Shown piece after piece: positions 24,874 to 35,343 of a stretch of 64,000 bases of DNA (the first letter of the stretch is position 1; each line of letters opens with the position of its first letter). The notes beneath the pieces were generated by a model. It worked only from the letters and a program-made list of their open reading frames with translations. It searched no databases and was not told the DNA's origin. Source of the DNA: Xiphydria camelus (Eukaryota; Arthropoda; Insecta; Hymenoptera; Xiphydriidae); contig OY783198.1 of the NCBI GenBank assembly GCA_963678675.1, positions 1,369,001 to 1,433,000 of the forward strand, in the 5' to 3' direction. The position numbers were made by a program, and so were the translations under genes.

Positions 24874-26202
24874 TCATTTGCCGTGAACGGCGGCGGCGGC
24901 GGCGCGCCTCTTGACCTCCACTTGATCCGCGATAGCGTCGCTCTCCTTGTCCTGGTGCGCCGTCATGTGCCTCGTCAGGTGATGCCTCTCGCGAAAGCTC
25001 TCGTCGCAAACCGGACACCTGAGCTTCTCCTCGCGCCTCCTCCGCGCCGCCTCGCCGGCGTGCTCGTTCTTGTGGTGCGACCTCATGTGGTAGACCAGGT
25101 CGGAGGTCATCCGGAAGGAGAGATTGCACTTGGCGCATACGTTCTGCGCCGGCAGGGTTAACGCGGCGAACGACGGGGGCAGCAGACCGGCCACCCCCGC
25201 CGCGGTCGCGAGAAATCGCGGTCGCGCCAGGGCGTCGGCCATCGGTGGGAACACGCCGGCGATCGGGTTGTACGGCAGGTTCGGGTAGACCGGTGGCGCC
25301 GTTGGCAATTCCGCCCGGAAACCGGCCAACTTGGGGCTGGGCACCTCGGGCGGTTGCGCGATTTGCGATATCTTCAGGTTGTCGAGCAGCGCGTTGCGAC
25401 GCACGGCGTCGGGGCTCATCGCGAGGAAGGGGTAGGCCATCTTGGCGGAGAAGGACGCGGCGGTGTACTTGTAGCTGACCGCGGAGGGGCTGACGCGGTA
25501 GCTCGGTCGCTGTTGAAGGTCGTCCGCGGAGGAGCCGGCGCCCGGTGAGGTTTGGCCGGCTTCTATCGACGAGGCGGCGACCGAGCAGCCGAAGGAGACC
25601 TTGGTGAAGGCGCTGCGCATCGTCTCGCCCTTGCCGGGCGAGTGGACGACGACGGCGTCCGTCGCCGAAGCGTCGAAGGTGGTGGTACCTTTGGCCATCG
25701 GCGACACGCTGTCCGTCGGTCCGAAGGTCAGAAGAGGGGGGCTCGGGCTCTTTCGCGAATGCCGAAAGTGCTCGTATCGTCGATCTTCACGTTCCGGTGA
25801 TAAACCCGGAAGCGCCGTTGTGGTCGTCGTCGTCGTCGGGGGCGGTCGGGCGGTTGCGTAAGGCGGGCTTTCCGAGTTTTCCGAGATGTAGTGCAACGAG
25901 CGCGGCGCTCTCCTTTCGGTGTCTTGGTGGCCGAGCCGTCCGACGGTCAAATTCTGCGGCACTCTCTCGAATTCCACCTCCTCCGCCGCGACCAGTCGCA
26001 GTTTCTCGCTCTGTCTCCTCACGAGGTTCTCGTCGGGTGCCACGAGGAAGGCCACGTCGAAGGATCGCTTCACGGCGGAACGCTGAAGGGGATAGGAGGC
26101 GTCGGTGGAGACGTTGCAAACCGTTGCGCGCTCGGCGCTCGCCGTCGTCGTGGCCGAGGCCGGGCGACGGTCCATGCCCCCCGAACGATCTTCCATGGTC
26201 AT
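24874..26202 (-). CDS. Prdm8: PRDM8/ZNF488-family C2H2 zinc-finger transcription factor, 3'-terminal coding exon
   Basis: Read from the ATG at 26202 the frame encodes 442 residues and ends in TGA at 24874-24876. Two classical C2H2 fingers sit near the C-terminus, at residues 356-377 (25072-25137) and 396-416 (24955-25017), both C-x2-C-x12-H-x3-H. The first contains FRMTSDLVYHMRSHH and the second ESFRERHHLTRHM, separated by a basic RRRREEKLR linker. This combination is, from family knowledge, the hallmark of vertebrate PRDM8 and ZNF488, nuclear factors acting mainly as neural transcriptional repressors. The N-terminal 350 residues are low complexity (Ser/Pro/Thr-rich, a Thr run near residues 122-129), with one compact unrecognised block, KRSFDVAFLVAPDE, near residues 45-58. 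No PR domain is present. A second in-frame ATG at 26194-26196 has the better Kozak context (ACCATGG). An in-frame stop at 26287-26289 closes the frame upstream, so either this exon holds the true start or an acceptor near 26222 joins it to unseen exons. Family is confident; exact start and exon structure are not. Confidence 0.85.
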   Translation of the reverse strand: MTMEDRSGGMDRRPASATTTASAERATVCNVSTDASYPLQRSAVKRSFDVAFLVAPDENLVRRQSEKLRLVAAEEVEFERVPQNLTVGRLGHQDTERRAPRSLHYISENSESPPYATARPPPTTTTTTTALPGLSPEREDRRYEHFRHSRKSPSPPLLTFGPTDSVSPMAKGTTTFDASATDAVVVHSPGKGETMRSAFTKVSFGCSVAASSIEAGQTSPGAGSSADDLQQRPSYRVSPSAVSYKYTAASFSAKMAYPFLAMSPDAVRRNALLDNLKISQIAQPPEVPSPKLAGFRAELPTAPPVYPNLPYNPIAGVFPPMADALARPRFLATAAGVAGLLPPSFAALTLPAQNVCAKCNLSFRMTSDLVYHMRSHHKNEHAGEAARRRREEKLRCPVCDESFRERHHLTRHMTAHQDKESDAIADQVEVKRRAAAAAVHGK

Positions 26203-26216
26203 CGTGCACGGTGTCG

Positions 26217-26236
26217 ACTGTCTGCGGGACGAATGA
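26217..26236 (-). other. candidate 3' splice acceptor of the zinc-finger exon
   Basis: On the minus strand a pyrimidine-leaning stretch TCATTCGTCCCGCAG ends in AG at 26222-26223, with a second AG at 26218-26219. Both lie about 15-20 nt upstream of the first ATG and inside the interval bounded by the in-frame stop at 26287-26289. If used, the exon would begin at 26221 or 26217 and could be joined to upstream 5' UTR or PR-domain exons. The tract is short, so this is only a candidate. Confidence 0.35.
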
Positions 26237-28462
26237 GCATCGGTTTTCACATGTCTGCGTACACCTGTACGCGCGTTTTTACGTGGTTATCGGTGGCGGT
26301 GCGATCGGGGATATACACAACGTGTGTACGTGTTATTCTATCGAGTCGACGTTGACGGTTAAACTATTGAAAAATCGTTCATTCAAATTGAAAAAAATTA
26401 TTCACGGCGATGTCGACCGGATTTTCATTTCTAGAAATATGAGAAATACGACTTCCGGGACGTGCAAACGTTTCTCGATGTTAAATGCGTGAAATTTCCG
26501 ACGTGCGCCTTAACGTGCCGGTCCGCGTTTATCGATCCGTCCCGGAAATGTGCGATCCCGCGCGCGCGAGTATCGAGTGCGTCAGCCTACCTCGTAACTC
26601 CAAAATCGAATCGCCGCTCCTCGGATGGGTATCCTTCCTAATCCTTCGTCTCGCGGTCCTCTTATCTATCTCGACTACATCCGCGTCACTTGTTCCGCGA
26701 TGCGAACCCGATTTGCGTGCGCGCGCGAGCGCGCACCACGTCTAACCTCGTTTCGGACCAGCGGTCCACGTTCAAATGAGAATTCCCCTCGCGCATCCTC
26801 GTATTTAGGGGTTACTCCTCGAGCAGTCGAAGGCAGGTGGAGGCGGCCAAGGGTGGCGCGGGCCAATGAAAGCGCCGCCACCCTCGCGCGGGGGTGGAGC
26901 GTCCAAGGGTTGAACATATTCGATTGCCGAGACGCGTCTGTCGGTGTACGCCGTGGCCACGCCTACATATTTCAGGTTCGACACATGTGCTCTACGCGCA
27001 ACGACACGCGCCGGGCTTTGCGCGCTGTACGCGCGGCTGACCTATACCTGTGTATGTAGATGCGGACCCGCGCGCGGCGCTCTCCGCTCGGAATTAAAAT
27101 CTGATCGGGAAAAAATAGGTTTTTCTCGCGGACCTATATTCGGACACGCGTAGTGAGGTGGCTTGTTTTTTTTTCTCGAACTCGTCTTCGTTTTCACGCG
27201 ACGAGAAAAAATTGATAAAAATTTCGGGAATTTTCTTCGCCCATGCAATTGGGCAAAATTTCGATTTCTTCGATTCAGAGCCTACACTGAGAAAAAAAAA
27301 GATAAAAAATTATTCTGTTAGAAGGATAATCTGAGTACGAAAGGTAAAATAGATCAAAAATTATCTTTCCAGGGTTTAAAATGTAACCTTCTTTAAGATA
27401 ATTTTTGATCTATTTTACCTTTCGCACTCAGATTATCCTTGTGCGAACTTAGTAATTGCAGTGACTTAATTTGTTATCTTTTTTTTTTCTCAGTGTATCT
27501 GTAATTATTGGAAAAGAGTTCCTGAGAAATTATTTTATAGCGTAGAGAGAAGAATGGAGTTAACGAATTGACGTTTAAGTTGGCCCGTGACCGCTACGAT
27601 ACACCGTGCTAGCCAAGGGCCAACCCGAAATCTCGTCGTACACACGTCCCTATACTTTCGTTCCTCGGCATATTCGTTCCACCGCAAGCGAAGTGGCTCC
27701 TCTCCCGTCATCCTTGTCCCGCAATTTTTCGATCGCTGGATAGTCCCACTCAACGATTTCGGTCGATATCGCTTTTTCTACTTATATCAATAATTTCCTT
27801 AACGCGGTCGGCCGGCAAGCTGCCATTGCGCGGCGGAAACTAACGAAAGAAGTCTCGCCACACGCACATCACGCTGCACCGCGCGGCGGCGGCGGTGGCG
27901 CCGCGATATAGGTGATCGATCATACGAGCCCGCAATCCATTTTGCCGGGCATGTGAGAGCTGTCGACTTCTTGCGCGACTCCCGAGCTCCCCGAAACCTT
28001 TGGGGAACGCCGAGAGGTTAAAGGACATTAACTTCTCGATTGAGCCGGCAAAAAGTTGTAATGAGTTTTCGATTGAACCCCGCGTGCTATACCTACCTAA
28101 CCGATTTTCGCGGCGCCCGAACTGCTCCGCGAGGAAATCCCGTTCCATTTTTTTCTCCCCGACTAAACGAACGTATATCGGCACCTCCCAACTCCTGCAG
28201 TGCCGCTTGTAGCGCGTCGGATCCTTTCGAAACAACTCGCGCATTTCCCTCCTTCGATACTTCCCGCGCGGCTTCGCGTTAATGGACGAGCGCGGTCCCT
28301 CGCAACGACTCGATCGGCTGCATATTTATCACGAGGTTGATCGGGAGGTCGGAAATATTCGCGGCGCGATGGAATTTACACGCGAAAGAATCAGTCACTG
28401 TCCGCAATCGCGCCGCTGCGAATCGATAGCGTCTCGGTACCTCGACTATACGTGGGTATATA
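26237..28462. other. region upstream of the zinc-finger exon, no further exon recognised
   Basis: This is where a promoter or the preceding intron of the minus-strand gene should lie. I looked for PR-domain-like coding on the minus strand and saw none. It holds MITE A2 and CpG-rich blocks at 26.5-27.1 kb and 27.8-28.3 kb. Confidence 0.5.
27285..27495. mobile_element. MITE family A, copy 2, with a family-B-like right arm
   Basis: The element is 211 bp and is flanked by intact TA dinucleotides at 27283-27284 and 27496-27497. The left arm matches copy 1 closely (TTCTGTTAGAAGGATAATC, CTGAGTACGAAAGGTAAA). The right arm starts as the expected inverse (TTTACCTTTCGCACTCAGATTATCC) but then, instead of the inverse of TTCTGTTAG, carries TAGTAATTGCAGTGA at 27450-27464. 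That 15-mer is found in family-B copies at 3857-3871 and, inverted, at 42966-42980. The terminus TTTTTCTCAGTG is shared by both families. It appears to be a chimera made by recombination or template switching. Confidence 0.8.
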
Positions 28463-28852
28463 CGAGGGCAGAGTGAACAATCCGATACTTTTTAAATTAA
28501 ACACTTTCTTTTTTATGAATTGTTCATTTATTTTTCAACATACCTACTCGACTTTCGGCTCAATACACTTCGTCCAATGATATTCCCATTTTTTCAAACC
28601 CACCAAAAAGTAATTTTTTTCAAAGTCTGTAAAGTAGCCAAATTCGATGAATAAGGTGGATACGATAGCAATTCGAACTTCAAATCGATCAATTTCGCTG
28701 TTGCAACGGCAGACGAATGAGCAGGTGCATTGTCGTGGTGGAGTAGAACTTTTTTTTTTTTCGTCAAATGGGGGCGTATAGATACTCATCTTCGCGATCG
28801 CACCACCATTTAGGTACTAGAAAAATATCGGACTTTTCACTCTGCGCTTTCG
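28463..28852 (-). mobile_element. internally deleted, frameshifted mariner transposon
   Basis: The ends form imperfect terminal inverted repeats of about 28 bp (CAGAGTGAA...TCCGATA on the left, its inverse on the right), flanked by TA at 28461-28462 and 28853-28854, the mariner target duplication. Between them the minus strand encodes two pieces of a mariner transposase. One frame reads LLHHDNAPAH (28717-28740 codes HHDNAPAH, holding the second catalytic Asp) and continues to SYPPYSSNLA, where families normally have YSPDLAP; the third catalytic Asp is Asn here. The other frame, shifted by one, reads FEKNYFL then LKKWEYHWTKCIE, the typical C-terminus, ending about 28545. The segment between YSPDLAP and the C-terminal helix is missing, as is the whole N-terminal DNA-binding half. 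It cannot make active transposase but may have been mobilised in trans. Confidence 0.85.
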
Positions 28853-29017
28853 TAGATATATACATGTACATTAAACTCGACCGTTCTCTCTCAGTGCCGA
28901 TAACAGTCGGCTACTCTCGCGCTGCGTCGAGTCTCGGTATCTCGTCGCGAGAGAGGAGCCGCGGTGACAAATTGAACGTGTGACGAGTTCAGAGGATTGT
29001 CGAAACGAGGGAGGGCT

Positions 29018-29036
29018 GCGCGCGCGCGCGCGCGCG
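29018..29036. repeat. (GC)9 alternating tract
   Basis: Alternating GC run; comparable tracts are at 56091-56109 and near 60430. Alternating CG can adopt Z-DNA. Persistence of so many CpG dinucleotides suggests little germline methylation here. Confidence 0.9.
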
Positions 29037-32000
29037 AAGGTTCTCGCCGCGGCCGCGAGTGCGAGAGATTTAGATTTCACAGTCGCTCGAGCAATTTTGC
29101 GACTTACCGCGGAGACCATGCATAGCGAATGAGAGTAAGAGAGATAAAGTGGCGGTGGTGGGAGGGGCGTCCGATGTCTTAAACGCCTTGCGGCGCGAAG
29201 GAATTGGATAATTCCACCGCCGAGTGGCTCGGGACGCGGTGGGATCGAATAAAAGACCAGAAATCGGCGTATCGATTCAATTCATTTTTATTCCGCGCGA
29301 ATTAAATTTCACCGTACAGCTCGGCATTCGAATCGGTCCCCTTTCCGCGGAGCGTTTCTCGTAAAATCCACAGTATCCTGGAAACACCCCGTATACATCG
29401 CTAAATCGTCGCAGCCCGGTGGTATAAGACGCGACACGGGCGCTCGCGCCCGCGCGCGGTGTCTTATCTCTGGTGCACACGGTGGCTGCGCGTGCCGGTT
29501 GCTTATGCGTTACGTGAACACCTTACCTAAACGCCGTCGGAATGATTCTGCGTGCCGCAACGTTCGGCGAGGGGCGTCTAAATTAATGCTTCTCGCTGTG
29601 CGCGGAGGTATACCTAGTCGCGGGCCGCGCGGCTGTGTGCTCGTCGCCGTTATCTCGGCCTCGTTCCTCTCCACCGCGTGACGCGAGGTGCGCGCGAGCC
29701 CCATCGCGGAAAACGTGAGTCGCGTCGGCGAGAAGTTTTCGAATTAATGCGCCGATGCGCAACGTGACTTCCGCGCGACTTCTCCGCCGGTTTTCGATGT
29801 GTATAGGTAGTGGCGAGGCCGCCCGACGCGCGCGACACGTCGAAACGCTCGCGCGTCGTTAATCAAGCCGATGACTGGCCGAAATCAACGCGGCTGCCAT
29901 GTGTCGGCGGAGAGAGCGCCCTCTTAAGAGCTCTCTTCCGGTAACGCGGATTTAATTCGTATTGATGATTCCGTCGGCTCGCGAACGCGTCGAAAAAGAA
30001 GGAGGAAGTCGGCGCGCGGGACGAGCGAAAGAAATAATGAACGCGGAATATTCTCGGGGTCTCGCGACTGAAATCCGATCGGATAGGAGTCGACGCGACG
30101 CACGTCGTTCGAGTTACGATTTAGACGCGATATCGATTCGATGGAAGCTCACTTGGAATATTTACGAAGGCGTTAGGATGAAATTGGAGCTCGATATGGA
30201 TTTTTTAATTCTTCAATTTTTATCGGCGCGTCTGCGTACGCGCGAGACGTCGCTATATGTATATGTAGGTATACCGAGATTCGGAAGCCGAAAAAAAGTC
30301 GTTCGTTACGCCGATACAAGTACCTACGTATATAGATATACACCCGCCCCTAAAACCTATACCTATACGTACGAATAAGTCGCCGAGACAGCTTTACGAT
30401 TATTTTTCCCAGAGTTCTTACTCGCGGAGCGGGGCGAGCGAGAAGCAGCCGATGCCGGGCGCGCGGGAGGGACGACGAGGGAAAGAGGGAGGGAAGTTAT
30501 TAGAATGGTCCGGAAAAGATGGCGCGGAGTCGCTCCGTATTTTTATACTGTATGGTCGCTGTTTTGCATAATCCCGCACTTAGCTCGCTCGTCCCGCGAG
30601 ATGCCGAGTCGCTATGCAGATCTCCGCCGCGCTGGAATCCGAATCTACCGAGCGTTTCGTAGTTCCGCGAAATGACGGACGAGCCGCCGCGGCGCGTTCC
30701 GAGTATCCGAGCGGATCGCGTGCCGTTCCGGGGTGCAGTCCTCTCCGGCGGCCGACGAAAGATTCGGTGAAATCTGAAATTATTGCACAACGGTCGGGCG
30801 ATTTCCGGAATTATTTTATCGGGAAATATAGCCGAGTGAAAAAATTCCAGGTGAAAATATCATTCAAAATCACCGCAGAAGTGGCTCGGTTAAACGAGTC
30901 CATCGCGTTGCTCCGGATTTCTCGCGTATCGCCAGTCGCTCCGAGACGCGGTCAACAAAATCAACCAGAGACGAATTTTCCAGTTGTTCCGCGCGGAGCG
31001 GGCGTCTCATTTGCACTCCCCCAGCCCCTCGCCGCGGAAACTTGCGAGCACGAGGAGCCGCCGCGTCATCAATCTTGACGCGGAGAGGCCGACGGCGAGA
31101 GGCGTTCCGGCCTCGCAGATGCGACTTTGATTTTCTTCCGCCCGTTCCCTGGAGGAACGAAGAGCTAGATTAAGTCTGCCTCGCGTGTAATTTGTCCGAG
31201 TCCGATACAGTCCTCCTCGACATATTCGGAGCGCGGTTCGCGGACGCGGCACCTGCGTTCGTTCCGCTCTCGCTTCGATATATATACTACGTCAGTCGTT
31301 CGGTTCGCGACCACGCGTCGAACTTCCGATGTGATCGTTGTTTCGATTAATTTTCTTCGCTGGTACATTTTTTACCGGCTTCGTAGGTTTTCCAGTCGTA
31401 TCGAACGAATTTTAGAGGCACGAAACACCCCTCGATACATTTTCTAAATGGTTCGCTCAGCCGCATTCTCCCCTACTCACAACAAGTGTTCCGAGCGCCA
31501 ATCTCTCTCTCGCGATCTCCCGCTCTCGACACAATAACTCGCGCGGCTCGTATATCCTATCTCCGCATCGACGTTTAGGGCGTCCGTCCGGATGGTTTGC
31601 TTCGTTATAACCGGACTCTCGGGTGTCTGCGTATATTACGGTGACTCTGCAGAGCCTCTCGTAGATATAGGGAAACGAGTCTGTGTCATCGTATCGAGGG
31701 AATAATTGCGGCGAACAGAGCGCGACGAGCGCGATCGAACGGTATTTATTTCCGTACCTAAAGCCCGCATCTGGAATAACGGAGGAAAAAGTTATTTCCG
31801 CACCGCGTCGCAGAGATAGAGAGAGTCCTGATGGGAAATTTCCCTCGCGCGGCGAGGACGACGCGCGACCGCATTGTCTCCCGAGTACGGCGAAAGAGCT
31901 GCCGAGTGAGACCGCGCGCGTCGGCGTCACGGAGGATGCACTCCCGAGGATCCAGGGGCATAAAACTCGGCGGCCGCGCTACCCGCCCACCCTCGCGCGC

Positions 32001-32110
32001 GCTATGAAAATCGTGCGCGGTACGGAAAGTAGCTAGAACATACCTTAGTTGTCCGCTCGTAAAGTAACCCCGTATGCCCGACGTGCGTGGTACGCCGGCA
32101 CTGCAACCAG

Positions 32111-32140
32111 GTCGTCGTTGTCGTCGTCGTCGTCGTCGTC
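32111..32140. repeat. (GTC)10 trinucleotide repeat
   Basis: GTC repeated with a single GTT interruption. All frames through it are otherwise unconvincing, so it is unlikely to encode a homopolymer tract. Confidence 0.9.
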
Positions 32141-35100
32141 TCCGCACGGAGGCCGTGGGTGAGGGCCGGACGCGGCGGTATTTGTTAATGAACGCGTCGA
32201 GGAATATGCATGAACCGTCATCGTTCCCCGGGTGAAGAGTTATACCTGCGTTCGTATACACATATCGCTGTGATACGTACAGACGCGTATATGGAGAGTC
32301 GGTGCGCGTGATGATTAGCAAAGTCGCGTACACAAATATATACAAGAGCAGCTCCGGACATTTTTATCCTCCGCATAAATATGTAGATGTGGGAGAAAAA
32401 CTAATAACAAACGAGGGGTACGTAGTCGAGAATCTTTCGATGCTAAAAATGAAAAAGGGACGAAGGAACACTTTACATCAGATCTCTCCATTTGACGATG
32501 GATCTCTTCGGTGTGAAATTGTAAAATTAGAGATCGACCGTGTCGAGCCACCTCTGCCCTGCGCGCAAATCGGCGCGATCGCCGTTCGTTGCACGCGCGC
32601 GATCGCGAGACGGGGCATATGGTGGTTGACACGATGCTCTCGTTCGCCCCATGCATTGAAAGCACAGAAGCTTCGAGCCCCCCACCACCGCGCCACGAGT
32701 CCTCATGAGTTTTCAATGAGATTAGCGGCCCATCTGTGCCGAGACCGACCCCATCGTCATCATCGACCGTGCGGACCGTATACGAGCCCGGTCAACCTGC
32801 TCACTGCCCGTAGACTCGGCGTATACGGGGTCCCGATGACGGTCGACGCATGTACAGCCCGTATGCGTAGTGCTCGTGTACACGGGTGAGACGTATTGCT
32901 GCGAGCACTCGAGCGATTGGGGGGACGAGAGTGCGTCGGGGTTAGGTAAGATACCTGTGCGGGCATCACGTGAGTATACTACCTGCCGTATGTATCTACG
33001 CGGCGATTGATTGATCTGGATCCGCGAGAATGGGACTGCGTAGATACGGGATCGCGTTTTAAAGGGAAAATTGTCGACGGATTTATTCGCCTCCGAATCT
33101 CTAAATACGACGTCAGCCTCCTCTCCAGCGAGAGGAAAGTTCGAACGCCTCGTGCCGGATACGTCAAGCTGTGAGGACGTACGTATAGGTTCGTCTGCAG
33201 GTCCGCCGTCGTATAATATCGATCCGTTCGCGGGGTACCGACGAGTTTTGGCTCGGGGGCTGTATACGTACAGGATTCGGTACCCCATATGGAGCCTGCC
33301 GAGCGCATATGTTACGACAACGCCGCTAACGACCCGCCACGAGCTCCCGAAATGCTAAACTGTGGTTCGCTTCTCACCCCATGAAAGTAAATAACCATTC
33401 GATCGTCATTGGAGGAAGCGCGCGTATACGGACACGCGTAGGATCAGCGTGAGATAGCCGAGACGGACGCGCGTCCATCCTGATGCGGATGCGTCTGCTC
33501 GAATTAAAGAGTTTCCCGCGAACGCGCATTTGGGAAAGGCGCGAGATGTATATACCACCGGTCGCGCCAAAGTGCTCGCTTTAGCCTAAACGAAAAAAAA
33601 AATCGCCATCCAAAATTCTCCCCTTGTACTTTTTTGCGTCAACCTGCAGGACTAAACGAGTTACGTATCACATTATGTACGTGTACCGCGGGGATAGAGA
33701 GTCGCGAGACCCCCTTGTATTTCTGGCCACGCCATCTGCCGCGCTATTATACCAGTATTTTAATTTAATTAACTCGGCATTCTGGCGGAATCGATCGATA
33801 TATTACCGGCGTTTGGTCGGATTAAGTCTGTTGAACGGATTACCACTCTTTGGGTTTGCGGTGCATCGTATACGCACCAATCCCCGCGGTGGGGATGCCA
33901 CAGTGCGAGGATACTCGAAGAGGAGAAGAGGTTCAGTCGCGTGCATTTCTTTCAAACGTCGCGTGAATCGCCCGTTAACTGCATCGCTCTGCGCGATAGA
34001 ATCGAAATTGCGTTTTCTTTTCTCACGTATTTGTCATTCGACTCGCGTCTCCGTCCACCTCGGATTCGAGTACCTGCAGCGGCAACGTGCATTCCTACCT
34101 ACGCGTACCCAGACTATATCAACAACGTATTTGCGGCAGCGCGAACGCCGCTCTTTGTCGCGAGCGAGTGATTTTGGGGCGCACCGGGGTTACTACACCG
34201 GTGCCCCGTCGAGAGGAGAGCCAGTGCGGCATTGTAAACGTCGGGAGGGGGTGGGGCGGGGGTCATTGTATCGGTACCCTCGCGTATATATACGGCACCG
34301 CACAGTGTCTCGCTCTGCACTTCCCCTTCTCGTGCATCTGTCCTCAATCAGCGGTCCGCGAAAATGGGATATATACGCGTTCTCTCTCGCGGCGCCGTCG
34401 AATTATTGTCCGTTCCGGAGGAAGTCGGAGGCCGTTGGGTAAATTTGCTTCGAGAGAGAGAGGGAGACGAGGGAAGGAGAAGAAGAGGTCGCGCCTCGTT
34501 GCGGTCCGATGCGAAGATGCGGTCGATCGAGCCAACGCGTGACTCGGTGACTCGTTCGACTCGGTGGTCTCGAGAAATCGTCGTCCCCTCTTTCGGACAA
34601 TATCATTTCCACCCGACGAGAGCGACGCGCAGCTCGGCGCGGAGCTAGGCGGTTCGCGCAAGAATGGGTGCACTTAACTCGGGGTTGCTCAAACAGTCGT
34701 TTGATCGACATCGGGCATTAGCATGTGGCTGGTGCCACCGCTTATTATCGCGCGGGGCGGGAAGGGCGAGACTCTCGGTACTTGTTTGCCGGGATCAGCG
34801 AGTTTACGCACCGCGTGGAGAGCGCGCTCGGACTCCGGAGAGATGAGAGGATTTGGGCGAGAGGGAGATTTAAATACTCGACGTCGATTCGAGAGCGGAT
34901 CTTCGGATCCGACTACCGTGCGCGTGGATCTAAGAGTCACCGCCGTTGCACCGGATGCATCGAACGTGTGCCAAGGTATTATACGGATGTGAATTAGAAT
35001 TCTTTATATCAATCGCGTCCCCGACAAAGTGCGTGGTTTAACGTACGCGCGCGCCTCTACCGGGGCAAGGTAAATACCTCCCACACACACACGTACGTAC

Positions 35101-35326
35101 AATGCTACATAGAGGTGGGTAGGATAACGCGCCGCGGATATTAAATCGGTTTTAAATCGGCTTACCGCTAACTAGCGGCACTTTAAGCTGCCGGGTGAAA
35201 TGATTATCGGAGCTTGCCACTCCGGCAGTGGTTTCGCGCTAGCTGTTATCGCCCGTTGTGATTAATTGTTATGCAATATGACGTCACCGAGCGCGCCGGC
35301 CCGGATTAGAATCCTAGCCGAGGGGT

Positions 35327-35343
35327 GGCGGCGGCGGCGGCGG
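35327..35343. repeat. (GGC)n trinucleotide run
   Basis: GGC-rich tract lying between GGATTAGAATCCTAG (35303-35317) and a nearby partly inverted CTAATCCTAG (about 35381-35391). The two could pair over CTAATCC. Confidence 0.8.

Noticed and set aside
33624..34442. 272-codon open frame, plus strand
   Set aside because: Highly basic, no recognisable motif, and shares its DNA with other long frames.
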